From NCBI GenBank assembly GCA_021157485.1, contig JAGGWO010000040.1, positions 1 to 9,321 of the forward strand: a stretch of 9,321 nucleotides of DNA, written 5' to 3'. Both the position numbers and the translations under genes were made by a program. Source of the stretch: Sulfurimonas sp. (GTDB lineage: Bacteria > Campylobacterota > Campylobacteria > Campylobacterales > Sulfurimonadaceae). Under the pieces are notes generated by a model. It saw only the letters and a program-made list of their open reading frames with translations. It searched no databases and was not told where the DNA came from. Shown piece after piece: positions 1 to 6,840 of this stretch. Within the stretch, counting starts at the first letter, position 1. Every line of letters begins with the position of its first letter.

Positions 1-228
1 ATGGCACTTATAGATGATATTAAAGAAGTAGTAGTTGAGCAATTAAGCGTAAACGCAGATGAAGTAAAAGATGATGCAAAGTTTGTTGAAGATTTAGGTG
101 CAGATAGCCTTGACGTTGTTGAATTAGTAATGGCTTTAGAAGAGAAATTTGATATTGAAATTCCTGATGATGAAGCAGAGAAGATTGCTACTGTTGCTGA
201 CGTAGTTGCATACGTAGAAAGCAAATAA
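1..228 (+). CDS. acpP: Acyl carrier protein
   Basis: AcpP is the small acidic cytosolic protein that carries growing acyl chains as thioesters on a 4'-phosphopantetheine arm during type II fatty acid synthesis. The 75-residue product is of normal family length. It shows the hallmark GADSLD motif at residues 33-38, with Ser36 as the phosphopantetheine attachment site, followed by the acidic recognition helix ([11 protein letters not shown]) that docks partner enzymes. The ATG is the first base of the window, so its ribosome binding site and promoter cannot be seen, but the N-terminus aligns with ordinary AcpP starts and the gene looks complete. fabF follows after 115 bp, the usual acpP-fabF order; fabG is often found upstream in other bacteria but lies outside this window. 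Identification is near certain. Confidence 0.97.
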   Translation: MALIDDIKEVVVEQLSVNADEVKDDAKFVEDLGADSLDVVELVMALEEKFDIEIPDDEAEKIATVADVVAYVESK

Positions 229-247
229 GTTTTAAATAAACAATTTT

Positions 248-270
248 TTACTGGGGCTTTGCCTCGGTAA
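248..270 (+). promoter_or_regulatory. Hairpin in the acpP-fabF spacer (possible attenuator or mRNA 3'-end stabiliser)
   Basis: The arms at 248-257 and 261-270 form a 10-bp stem, including two G-T wobbles, around a TTT loop. It starts 20 bases after the acpP stop. No clean T-run follows it; the run of T lies before and within the left arm, so it is not a classic intrinsic terminator. Since acpP usually has to be expressed far more than fabF, partial termination or protection of the acpP mRNA end is a reasonable inference. The right arm also overlaps a short palindrome (GTAATGATTAC, 267-277) that could compete with it. Confidence 0.45.
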
Positions 271-343
271 TGATTACTTTTAATAGTGACCTAAGTCAAG
301 ATTATTTTTAAAAGTATTTTATAAATTATATGGAGAATATTAA

Positions 344-1561
344 ATGAGAAGAGTAGTAGTAACTGGTCTAGGTATGATAAATTCAGTTGGTAACGATAAA
401 GAAACATCTTTCAAAGCTATCTGTGATGGAGAGTGTGGAATAGATACAATCTCAATTTTTGATCCTGAAAACTTCAGTGTTAAAATCGCTGGTGAAGTGA
501 GAGATTTTGATCCTGCTACTGTAATGGCTCCAAAAGAAGTTAAAAAAGCTGACAGATTTATTCACTTAGGTCTTAAAGCTGCTCAAGAAGCAATGGCTGA
601 TGCTAATCTTCCTGAAGATACAGATATGGAAAGATTTGGAATCAGTGCCGGATCTGGAATCGGTGGTCTTCCTTCAATTGAGAAAAACTCTATAATTTTA
701 CATGAACGCGGTCCTAGAAGAATCTCTCCATTCTTCATTCCTGGAGCTCTTGTAAATATGCTTGGTGGATTTGTTTCAATCCAACATGGTACAAAAGGTC
801 CAAATCTTTCAAGTGTAACTGCGTGTGCAGCGGGAACTCATGCTATCAGTGAAGCATGTAAGACTATTATGTGTAATGGTGCTGAGAAGATGCTTGTTGT
901 ATCAGCTGAGTCTGCGATTACTGGTGTTGGAATTGGTGGCTTTGCTGCTATGAAAGCACTTTCAACAAGAAATGATGATCCAAAAACTTCATCTCGTCCA
1001 TTTGATGCAGATCGTGATGGTTTTGTAATGGGAGAGGGTGCAGCAGCACTTGTTTTAGAAGAGTATGAATCTGCAGTTGCTCGTGGTGCAAATATCTATG
1101 GTGAGATTATCGGTTTTGGTGAAAGTGGTGATGCAAACCATATTACTACACCATCTCTTGATGGTCCAGCTCGTGCAATGAAAGCTGCATATCAAATGGC
1201 AGGTGAGCCTAAGATTGATTATGTAAATGCACATGGTACATCTACACCGGTTAATGATAAAAATGAGACATTAGCTGTTAAAGATTTACTAGGTGGGAAA
1301 GAGAACTGTCCTCCAATGAGTTCAATCAAAGGTCAAATTGGTCACTGTCTTGGAGCTGCAGGTGGAATAGAAGCTGTAACATGTCTTATGGCTATGAGAG
1401 ATTCAATTATTCCTCCAACAATTAACTATACAACTCCAGATGAGAATTGTGATTTAGACTATGTTACTGAAGGTGCAAGAAAAGCTGATTTAAACATTTG
1501 TATGAGTAACTCATTTGGTTTTGGTGGAACTAACGGCGTTCTAATTTTCAAAAAAATCTAG
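344..1561 (+). CDS. fabF: Beta-ketoacyl-ACP synthase II
   Basis: FabF is a cytosolic condensing enzyme that joins malonyl-ACP to an acyl-ACP, extending the chain by two carbons and releasing CO2. The 405-residue product is close to the usual length of about 410. It has the thiolase fold with the Cys-His-His triad intact: Cys161 in TACAAGTH, His297 in VNAHGTSTP and His334 in KGQIGHCLGAAGG, with the conserved Lys329 just before the last motif. The C-terminal FGFGGTN loop (391-397), which gates the active site in FabF-type synthases, is also present. The two-His arrangement separates it from FabH, which uses His-Asn. FabB is a less likely alternative; the length and the pairing with acpP favour FabF. 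The ATG is preceded by GGAGA at 332-336, seven bases upstream. accA follows 16 bp after the stop, so the two are probably co-transcribed. Confidence 0.96.
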   Translation: MRRVVVTGLGMINSVGNDKETSFKAICDGECGIDTISIFDPENFSVKIAGEVRDFDPATVMAPKEVKKADRFIHLGLKAAQEAMADANLPEDTDMERFGISAGSGIGGLPSIEKNSIILHERGPRRISPFFIPGALVNMLGGFVSIQHGTKGPNLSSVTACAAGTHAISEACKTIMCNGAEKMLVVSAESAITGVGIGGFAAMKALSTRNDDPKTSSRPFDADRDGFVMGEGAAALVLEEYESAVARGANIYGEIIGFGESGDANHITTPSLDGPARAMKAAYQMAGEPKIDYVNAHGTSTPVNDKNETLAVKDLLGGKENCPPMSSIKGQIGHCLGAAGGIEAVTCLMAMRDSIIPPTINYTTPDENCDLDYVTEGARKADLNICMSNSFGFGGTNGVLIFKKI

Positions 1562-1566
1562 TTGAT

Positions 1567-1571
1567 AAGGA
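1567..1571 (+). promoter_or_regulatory. Ribosome binding site fixing the TTG start of accA
   Basis: AAGGA lies in the 16-bp spacer after the fabF stop and ends six bases before the TTG at 1578. No ATG is in a position to give the conserved AccA N-terminus, so this site supports the TTG start. Confidence 0.75.
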
Positions 1572-1577
1572 TTTAAT

Positions 1578-2513
1578 TTGGCTACATATTTAGACTTTGA
1601 ATATAAAATTAAATTTATTCAAGAAGATATCATTTCTGCACGCGTTCGTCATGATGAAGGTGCTGTAGAAGAGTTAACTAAAAATCTTGGTAAAGAAGTA
1701 GAAAAGATTTATAAGAATCTTTCAGATTTTCAAAAACTTCAACTAGCTCGTCATCTTGATCGTCCATACGCTCTTGATTATATTAACTTAATTATGAGAG
1801 ATAAGTACGAAATTCATGGAGATAGACACTTCCGTGATGATGCTGCTATTCTTTGTTATATGGGATATATCGGTGATGAAAAAGTTATGGTCATCGGTGA
1901 ACAAAAAGGCCGTGGTACTAAAAACAAACTAAAGCGTAACTTTGGTATGCCTCACCCAGAGGGTTATAGAAAAGCTTTACGTGCTGCTAAAATGGCAGAG
2001 AAGTTTGGTATTCCAGTCCTTATGCTAGTAGACACACCGGGCGCCTATCCTGGTCTAGGTGCTGAAGAGAGAAACCAGAGTGAAGCAATTGCTAGAAATC
2101 TTTTAGAGTTGGCTGAACTTAAAACACCAACTGTATCTATCGTTATCGGTGAAGGTGGTTCTGGTGGAGCATTAGCGATTGGTGTTGCTGACAAGTTTGC
2201 TATGATGAGATACTCTGTATTTAGTGTAATTTCACCAGAGGGTTGTTCAGCAATCTTATGGAATGATCCTAAAAAAGCTGAAGCTGCAACGAATGCTATG
2301 AAAATTACTAGTGGTGATTTATTAGAGTTAGATTTAATCGACGATGTTATTGATGAACCACTTATTGGAGCTCATCGTGACAGAGATGGCGCTGCTTCTG
2401 CAATATCTGATTACTTCTTGGGTGAATTAGCAAAACTTCGTTCTATGAGCGAAGATGAAAGAATGGAAGCTAGATATAATAAGCTAGTAAAACCAGGCGC
2501 TTTTAAAGAGTAA
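1578..2513 (+). CDS. accA: Acetyl-CoA carboxylase carboxyltransferase, alpha subunit
   Basis: AccA is the alpha half of the carboxyltransferase of acetyl-CoA carboxylase. With AccD it moves the carboxyl group from biotin on AccB to acetyl-CoA, giving malonyl-CoA, the committed step of fatty acid synthesis. The 311 residues match the family (about 315). An N-terminal helical segment (1-60) precedes a crotonase-like fold containing HGDRHFRDD (80-88), the GEQKGR stretch (107-112), DTPGAYPG (152-159) and [12 protein letters not shown] (191-202), the glycine-rich region that forms the oxyanion and CoA pocket. No zinc-finger cysteines are present; these belong to AccD, which is not in this window. 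Translation starts at TTG with a good upstream AAGGA. The stop codon lies inside a hairpin shared with the converging exonuclease gene. Being in one cluster with acpP and fabF fits shared expression of chain initiation and elongation. Confidence 0.97.
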   Translation: MATYLDFEYKIKFIQEDIISARVRHDEGAVEELTKNLGKEVEKIYKNLSDFQKLQLARHLDRPYALDYINLIMRDKYEIHGDRHFRDDAAILCYMGYIGDEKVMVIGEQKGRGTKNKLKRNFGMPHPEGYRKALRAAKMAEKFGIPVLMLVDTPGAYPGLGAEERNQSEAIARNLLELAELKTPTVSIVIGEGGSGGALAIGVADKFAMMRYSVFSVISPEGCSAILWNDPKKAEAATNAMKITSGDLLELDLIDDVIDEPLIGAHRDRDGAASAISDYFLGELAKLRSMSEDERMEARYNKLVKPGAFKE

Positions 2514-2530
2514 GTTCTAGGAACTTACTT
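2508..2530. terminator. Bidirectional terminator-like hairpin between accA and the exonuclease gene
   Basis: Arms 2509-2517 and 2521-2529 (AGTAAGTTC and GAACTTACT) are perfect complements of 9 bp, extendable by one G-T pair, around a TAG loop. The stem contains the accA stop (TAA, 2511-2513), and the stop of the opposing exonuclease gene (2517-2519) spans the stem-loop junction. Downstream on the plus strand is a pyrimidine-rich TTCTATCTCTTCTTC stretch, and on the minus strand CTTTAAAAG. Neither is a pure U-tract, so intrinsic termination is inferred from the perfect stem and the convergent position. Confidence 0.65.
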
Positions 2531-3329
2531 CTATCTCTTCTTCAACTTTTAAAAGAGGGTCTATCTTAGGTCTTTTTAGCCTTTTAGCCTCTTTAGAAAA
2601 CTTTATTAAATCCTCAACATTATTAAGACTCTCAGTACAATTTTCTAAAGATAATAAAAACAGACCATAGGTTGTTAGAACATCACTCATTGCTCTGTGA
2701 TGAGTTGCGTTTGGATTTAAATTAAATGTATCATTTAAATATGAAAGAGCATATCTATATGAAACAACAGTTCTCTCTGCAAGGGCTAGTGAGCATAGAC
2801 TTCTGTTTAAAAGAGGCTCTAGTCCAATCTTTTGCATACTAAGAGATATAAACCTATAATCAAATTTTACATCATGCGCAATAAGGATAGAGTCTCCTAA
2901 AAAAAGTTTAAACTCCATCATAATAGTTTTTAGGTCAGGTGCATCTTGTGTATCTTTAGCGAAGATGCCAGTAATATCGGATATGTGAGGATTTATCTCT
3001 TTTGTGTAAATAAAAGACTCAAACATATCAATAATTTTTCCATTTTTAACTTTAACTGCTGCTATCTCTATTATTTGGTGTTTATCAATTTTAGAACCGT
3101 TAGTTTCAATATCTACAATACAAAACTCAGCATCTTTTATAGAGATATATTTAGTGTCAAAGTAATATTGTCCCTGTCTTCTTACAATATTAAGACCTTG
3201 AGCACGTGAGAGTTCTAAGAATAGATCTATGCTATCATTTATTTGGGATTTTATTGCCTCTAGTGTTAAACCGCGAGTAGCAAGCTTAGAGATACTTTTT
3301 GAATCAAGAATAAAATCTTTACTTAGCAT
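2517..3329 (-). CDS. DnaQ-like DEDDh 3'-5' exonuclease
   Basis: This is a probable cytosolic 3'-5' exonuclease of the DnaQ/RNase T superfamily, acting on DNA or RNA ends through two-metal-ion catalysis. All three exonuclease motifs are intact in the 270-residue product: Exo I IVDIETNG with Asp73 and Glu75, Exo II AHDVKFDYRF with Asp157, and Exo III HHRAMSD with His211 and Asp216. The five-residue His-Asp spacing marks the DEDDh type, as in DNA polymerase III epsilon. It differs from plain epsilon subunits in having about 65 extra N-terminal residues, which look helical and end in a possible wing (NIVRRQGQYYF), plus a short basic then acidic tail. No polymerase-binding role can be assigned, so no gene symbol is given. 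The ATG lies 11 bp inside the end of trpF and has only a weak upstream site, which suggests translational coupling. It is the last gene of the rpe-trpF-exonuclease group. Confidence 0.88.
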   Translation of the reverse strand: MLSKDFILDSKSISKLATRGLTLEAIKSQINDSIDLFLELSRAQGLNIVRRQGQYYFDTKYISIKDAEFCIVDIETNGSKIDKHQIIEIAAVKVKNGKIIDMFESFIYTKEINPHISDITGIFAKDTQDAPDLKTIMMEFKLFLGDSILIAHDVKFDYRFISLSMQKIGLEPLLNRSLCSLALAERTVVSYRYALSYLNDTFNLNPNATHHRAMSDVLTTYGLFLLSLENCTESLNNVEDLIKFSKEAKRLKRPKIDPLLKVEEEIEVSS

Positions 3330-3903
3330 TGAGTATAAAATCTTTTACTTTTTTAGAATCTTTAACACCGTGACTTTTCTCAACACCACTACTCACATCT
3401 ACCCCATAGAATCTATATTCTTTGAGTGAAGCAACATTCTCTGCATCAAGTCCACCAGCTAAGATAATTTTTGAGCAATCCATATCTTTAAACCACTCTA
3501 TATTTATACGTTTACCCTCTCCACCATAGGCTTCACAGTATGCATCAACAAGCCTATACTCATCACTGTATTTTAAAATATCTTCTTGAGACTTTGCTCT
3601 AATGACTTTAATATGTGGAACAAAAAGTTGTTCATAAACTTCAGGTGAAGCTTCAAAATGAATCTGAGCCAGTGTACAGAGGGACTCTTGAATATATGAG
3701 TTTATAATTTGCGCATCTACATTTACAAAGAGTCCAACTTTCTCAACAAAAGGAGGAAGTTTTTCTATGATTTTTTTTGCATCCCCAGGAGAGATATAAC
3801 GAGGTGATTTTTCATAAAATACAAAACCAAGAGCATCTGCCCCTGCGTTTATTGCATCCATCGCATCTTCAAAAGAAGTTATTCCACAAATTTTTGTACG
3901 CAT
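3319..3903 (-). CDS. trpF: Phosphoribosylanthranilate isomerase
   Basis: TrpF is a (beta/alpha)8-barrel enzyme that converts N-(5'-phosphoribosyl)-anthranilate into its carboxyphenylamino-deoxyribulose phosphate in tryptophan synthesis. The 194 residues are slightly short but complete. The N-terminal KICG motif carries the general base Cys6; DALGFVFYEKSPRYI (23-37) follows; Asp120 in LVDAY, ahead of YGGEGK (126-131), fits the general acid position. The C-terminal phosphate-binding region is AGGLDAENV (149-157) and GVDVSSGVE (167-175), ending with GVKD. One variation is QIHFEAS where many TrpFs have QLHG. The start ATG shares one base with the rpe stop (TAATG), and no good ribosome binding site lies close by, so translation probably depends on rpe. 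The gene is not in a trp operon in this window; its neighbours are rpe and an exonuclease. Confidence 0.95.
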   Translation of the reverse strand: MRTKICGITSFEDAMDAINAGADALGFVFYEKSPRYISPGDAKKIIEKLPPFVEKVGLFVNVDAQIINSYIQESLCTLAQIHFEASPEVYEQLFVPHIKVIRAKSQEDILKYSDEYRLVDAYCEAYGGEGKRINIEWFKDMDCSKIILAGGLDAENVASLKEYRFYGVDVSSGVEKSHGVKDSKKVKDFILNAK

Positions 3904-4547
3904 TAAATTTGTAAGCTCTTTATAGCTTCAGCTTTACTCTTATGTTTAAACACATAAGAACCGGCCACTACAACATCAACACCAACCTCTTTTAAAAGAT
4001 GAATATTTTTATCGCTAACTCCACCATCTACTTCTATTAGACACTCTGGATTAATGGAATTTCTCATCTCATTAAGTCTCGCGGCTTTAGGAATAACAGA
4101 ATCAATGAAACTCTGTCCTCCAAAACCAGGATTAACACTCATAAGCAGAACCATATCTAAATCTTTTAGTAGGTACTCCACTGATTCAGGCGGTGTGTGA
4201 GGATTTAAAACAATGGCTGGTTTAATTCCAAGTGAGCGAATCTTTTGAATTAGGCGATGTGGATGTTTTTCTTCTTCTATATGAAAAGAGATATATTCCG
4301 GTTTTAAAGGAGCGAAAAGTTCAACAAAAAAAGTATTATTTTCAACCATCAGGTGAATATCAAGAGGTTTTGTAGCGGCTTTAGCTATAGCAGAAACTAC
4401 AACGGGCCCAATAGTAAGGTTTGGTACAAAGTGTCCATCCATAACATCAACATGAACAAAATCGCATCCACCATTACAAATCTCTTCAACATCTCTTTGA
4501 AGATTACCGAAGTCAGCAGATAAAACGCTAGGAGCTACTTTAATCAT
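3903..4547 (-). CDS. rpe: Ribulose-phosphate 3-epimerase
   Basis: Rpe interconverts D-ribulose 5-phosphate and D-xylulose 5-phosphate in the pentose phosphate pathway and, in autotrophs, the Calvin cycle. The 214-residue product is a typical metal-dependent ribulose-phosphate-binding barrel. Expected metal and catalytic residues are visible: His32 and Asp34 in VHVDVMDGHFVPN, His65 in DIHLMVEN and Asp174 in IEVDGG. The phosphate and flexible-loop region VNPGFGGQSF (138-147) and the C-terminal VAGSYVF are also present. The ATG has AAGG seven bases upstream (4555-4558) and a perfect TATAAT just before that, so it appears to head its own transcript with trpF and the exonuclease gene, while readthrough from the signalling genes upstream remains possible. 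Rpe and TrpF belong to the same barrel superfamily, but their adjacency need not be functional. Confidence 0.96.
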   Translation of the reverse strand: MIKVAPSVLSADFGNLQRDVEEICNGGCDFVHVDVMDGHFVPNLTIGPVVVSAIAKAATKPLDIHLMVENNTFFVELFAPLKPEYISFHIEEEKHPHRLIQKIRSLGIKPAIVLNPHTPPESVEYLLKDLDMVLLMSVNPGFGGQSFIDSVIPKAARLNEMRNSINPECLIEVDGGVSDKNIHLLKEVGVDVVVAGSYVFKHKSKAEAIKSLQI

Positions 4548-4573
4548 TATATTACCTTGATTTTATTTTTGAA

Positions 4574-4579
4574 ATTATA
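4574..4579 (-). promoter_or_regulatory. Promoter -10 box for rpe-trpF-exonuclease
   Basis: On the minus strand the 46-bp gap before rpe reads GTCTATAATTTC, a perfect TATAAT. Transcription would start near 4567, giving a leader of about 20 bases that includes the AAGG ribosome binding site. A -35 element would fall at the end of the upstream CheX-like gene and none is clear, as is common for sigma-70 promoters of Campylobacterota. The gap holds no terminator hairpin that I can see. Confidence 0.65.
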
Positions 4580-4593
4580 GACAAATCTTACTT

Positions 4594-5988
4594 TTATCTT
4601 GTTAAGAAAAATAAAAACTTATCATTATCAAAGACGAGATCAACTTGAACACCTTTTTTAAATTCAGTGATTTCAAGTAGGCTGTCTACATCAGGATAGG
4701 TTCTAGGAAGAGTGATATCTACATGTATTTTTTGATCAAGAAGTAGAGTTTTTAGTTTACCACCGACTATATTAACAAGCTCAGCAAGTGTATCAAGAAT
4801 AAGTTCTATATCGTCAGTCTCTTCACCAATGAGTAATTCACAAGCTTTTTTAGCGATGCCAGTCGGAAAAATTAAAATAACCATTCCATCCATATCTCCA
4901 TAAAAACCTATAGAACTTGCAATTTTATCTTCTTTGTTATCGATTTTTATCTCATTAATCTGCACTGCATCTTTTGTTGCTTTTGAGTTTGTCATCATCT
5001 CAATAGTTGCGACTGCCGCGTCAATAAAATGAGGAAGTTCAGTAACCATTACCTTATTTAACGGTCTGATGTTCTGAACACTCGCCGCACTACTTGCACC
5101 AAGCTCATCCAGTAACTCTTTGTTTTGAAGTATATCATCCATCTGTTGAAAAAACATAATACCAGAGTCCTCTAGTGTCTCTTTAAACGCAATAGGAGTT
5201 TTATCAAATGTTAGCCCTACAAAACATATAGTAGCATTGTATTCAGCACCAGCAGAAGCAAGTTTAGAGAAAAAGTTGAGAGCATGGACATTCATGCTAA
5301 CAACTTTAAAGGCATCAAATATGAAGAGTCTAAAACCAACATTGAGTGAATTGTTATGATAGGCAATATTAAAAGTACTTCCTATTTCGGCATCTAAAAA
5401 TGATGAAACTGTATAGATAATAGCGTTTCCTGTAACTCGTGCTGCCACAGTTTGCCCCATCTGTCCAATATGAGTATGGCTAATAACTACATCGTATGCG
5501 TTATCAGCTTCTGATTTTTCTTCAAACTCTTCTTCGCTTTGAGCAATTATTGGGTTGTGTCCATTGTCATGCAACTCAATTGCCATTGCAGCTCTTTGAG
5601 ATTTGTCCTCACTGTATAGAAGTACATTTTTATTTTGATTTTTAAAATTTGCTGCAAAAAGTGAAGCAACATCTTGAGATTTGAAAAGTGAGAAGTTTAA
5701 ATCATCTTTGTAAAACTTAACAATTGCCTCAAATTTTTTAGCATCATAGTCACAAAATCCGACGGTTGCTTGGTTCCCTGCACGTACTTTTAAAAACATC
5801 TTTACAAAAGCGTCAAGTCCGTTACGATTAAAAAATATAACTTTTTTAAGCGAAACAAGGATCATGTCTACATTTAACTTTGCAGTAGCCTCGATATCAT
5901 CTATACTTAAAAAAGCAGTGCTGTTGTTACCATCTAAAAAACCTTGAGGTGAAAATACTCCTACCCCATTTCGTACAACTGCTCTCAT
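4594..5988 (-). CDS. STAS / pseudo-receiver / STAS / CheX-like signalling protein
   Basis: This is a 464-residue cytosolic multidomain protein with no signal peptide or membrane segment. Residues 1-110 resemble a STAS fold. Residues 120-200 begin like a response-regulator receiver (NVLLYSEDKSQRAAMAIELHDNG), but His171 occupies the expected phospho-Asp position in YDVVISHTHIG. Residues 205-290 look like a second STAS domain (FKVVSMNVHALNFFSKL, then ICFVGL). Residues 315-464 look like a CheX domain: FIDAAVATIEMM, a GFYGDMDGMVILIFP strand pair, then LAELVNIVGG with Glu403 and Asn406 in the E-x-x-N pattern that CheX/CheC phosphatases use on phospho-CheY. The inferred role is dephosphorylation of a CheY-like partner, or scaffolding in a chemotaxis-like or stress pathway. 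Its ATG overlaps the HDOD gene stop by 4 bp (ATGA), with AAGGA six bases upstream, indicating tight coupling. Domain order is my reading by eye: CheX is fairly secure, the others less so. Confidence 0.72.
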   Translation of the reverse strand: MRAVVRNGVGVFSPQGFLDGNNSTAFLSIDDIEATAKLNVDMILVSLKKVIFFNRNGLDAFVKMFLKVRAGNQATVGFCDYDAKKFEAIVKFYKDDLNFSLFKSQDVASLFAANFKNQNKNVLLYSEDKSQRAAMAIELHDNGHNPIIAQSEEEFEEKSEADNAYDVVISHTHIGQMGQTVAARVTGNAIIYTVSSFLDAEIGSTFNIAYHNNSLNVGFRLFIFDAFKVVSMNVHALNFFSKLASAGAEYNATICFVGLTFDKTPIAFKETLEDSGIMFFQQMDDILQNKELLDELGASSAASVQNIRPLNKVMVTELPHFIDAAVATIEMMTNSKATKDAVQINEIKIDNKEDKIASSIGFYGDMDGMVILIFPTGIAKKACELLIGEETDDIELILDTLAELVNIVGGKLKTLLLDQKIHVDITLPRTYPDVDSLLEITEFKKGVQVDLVFDNDKFLFFLTR

Positions 5989-6788
5989 GACAAGTCCTTA
6001 ATCAATAGTTGTGAGAACTCATCATAAATATCTTCAACGTAATCAATCTGGAAATCTATAAAATCATTGAGCTCAGCATTTATGTAGTTTGGTTGTGAAA
6101 GAGTGTAGAAAAGTAGAAGGTGCATCCACTTTCCAAGCATGTTTATCTCTTCATTATCTGATGGTTTAACTCCAGAGGAAGCTTGAATAATTTGTGCGAC
6201 ACTCTCTTGCATTTCCCATTTCTTTGAGATTTGTTCACAAATATCAAAGAGATCCATTTTGCACAATCTTTTTAAAATTGTATTTAAGTCAATCGGATGT
6301 GCACTTCTTAAAAGATTTACATCATCTATCTTTTCGTTAAATAGAGCTTCAGAGACAATAATACTTGCAGGAAGTAGTGTGATGGAACTCTCTATATCTT
6401 TATTTTCAATATTTAAGTGAGCTAATATTTTTTGCCAATTAGCAGAGAGGTCAGCTTGAAGATTAGAAAATGTAGTTTTATTAAGTTTAAAAAGTTTCCA
6501 TTGTGCTGGAGAGAGTAGAGATATCATATAGTTGTATACAGCTTGTTGTGACTTTGCAACACCAAGAATACCAAATATTTGAGATATATCACTGACTTCA
6601 TTTCTAAACCCATATATAGGTTTGTTAACTAAATCTTTTAGATAAGCATTGAGTGCTAAATCTTCTTTGGCAATCTGTGCAGCTTTAACTAATTCACCAC
6701 TATTTAAAAGCATAAGCGTAACTTTTAAAACTTTAGGTGATGGTGGGATTTTATCGATATAACTATCTATCATCTGTTTTGTTATCAA
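5985..6788 (-). CDS. HDOD-domain protein
   Basis: This 267-residue protein carries an HDOD domain, a helical relative of HD phosphohydrolases found in bacterial signalling proteins and generally thought to be non-catalytic. The visible signature is IPPSPKV (14-20), DLALNAYLKDLVNKPIYGF (43-61) and the VSDISQIFGILGV stretch (65-77). Where an HD hydrolase would have its His-Asp pair, the sequence reads LLPASIIVSEAL (138-149), so no metal site is apparent. The acidic helical C-terminus (240-267) matches no domain I know. It is the first gene of the minus-strand cluster and overlaps the CheX-like gene by 4 bp, so the two proteins are probably made together and may interact. The start chosen is TTG with a weak AAAAGA seven bases upstream; an ATG at 6773 (residue 6) is an alternative without a visible ribosome binding site. 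The biological role is unknown. Confidence 0.8.
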   Translation of the reverse strand: MITKQMIDSYIDKIPPSPKVLKVTLMLLNSGELVKAAQIAKEDLALNAYLKDLVNKPIYGFRNEVSDISQIFGILGVAKSQQAVYNYMISLLSPAQWKLFKLNKTTFSNLQADLSANWQKILAHLNIENKDIESSITLLPASIIVSEALFNEKIDDVNLLRSAHPIDLNTILKRLCKMDLFDICEQISKKWEMQESVAQIIQASSGVKPSDNEEINMLGKWMHLLLFYTLSQPNYINAELNDFIDFQIDYVEDIYDEFSQLLIKDLS

Positions 6789-6826
6789 AATAATGTCTTT
6801 TATGTGTTTTTTGTTAAATATTGTAT

Positions 6827-6832
6827 ATTTTA
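6827..6832 (-). promoter_or_regulatory. Candidate -10 box for the HDOD/CheX-like operon
   Basis: The minus strand reads ATAGCTAAAAT, giving TAAAAT at 6832 to 6827. Transcription would start near 6820, about 32 bases before the TTG start. A nearby TACAAT (6825 to 6820) is an equally possible alternative. The box abuts, back to back, the plus-strand TATAAT at 6835-6840. Confidence 0.4.
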
Positions 6833-6834
6833 GC

Positions 6835-6840
6835 TATAAT
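6835..6840 (+). promoter_or_regulatory. Distal promoter -10 box upstream of rpmB
   Basis: A perfect TATAAT sits in TTTTAGCTATAATCG, with a weak TTGTTA 18 bp upstream. The predicted start near 6847 would give a leader of about 110 bases before rpmB. It may be a second rpmB promoter or drive a short leader RNA; the sequence does not decide. Confidence 0.5.

Noticed and set aside
320..325. TATAAA as a -10 box for fabF
   Set aside because: Transcription would start at or inside the ribosome binding site at 332-336, leaving no usable leader.
2946..3429. Two plus-strand open frames opposite the exonuclease and trpF genes
   Set aside because: Low-complexity products rich in Phe, Ile, Asn and Tyr, antisense to genes with intact catalytic motifs; no supporting ribosome binding sites.
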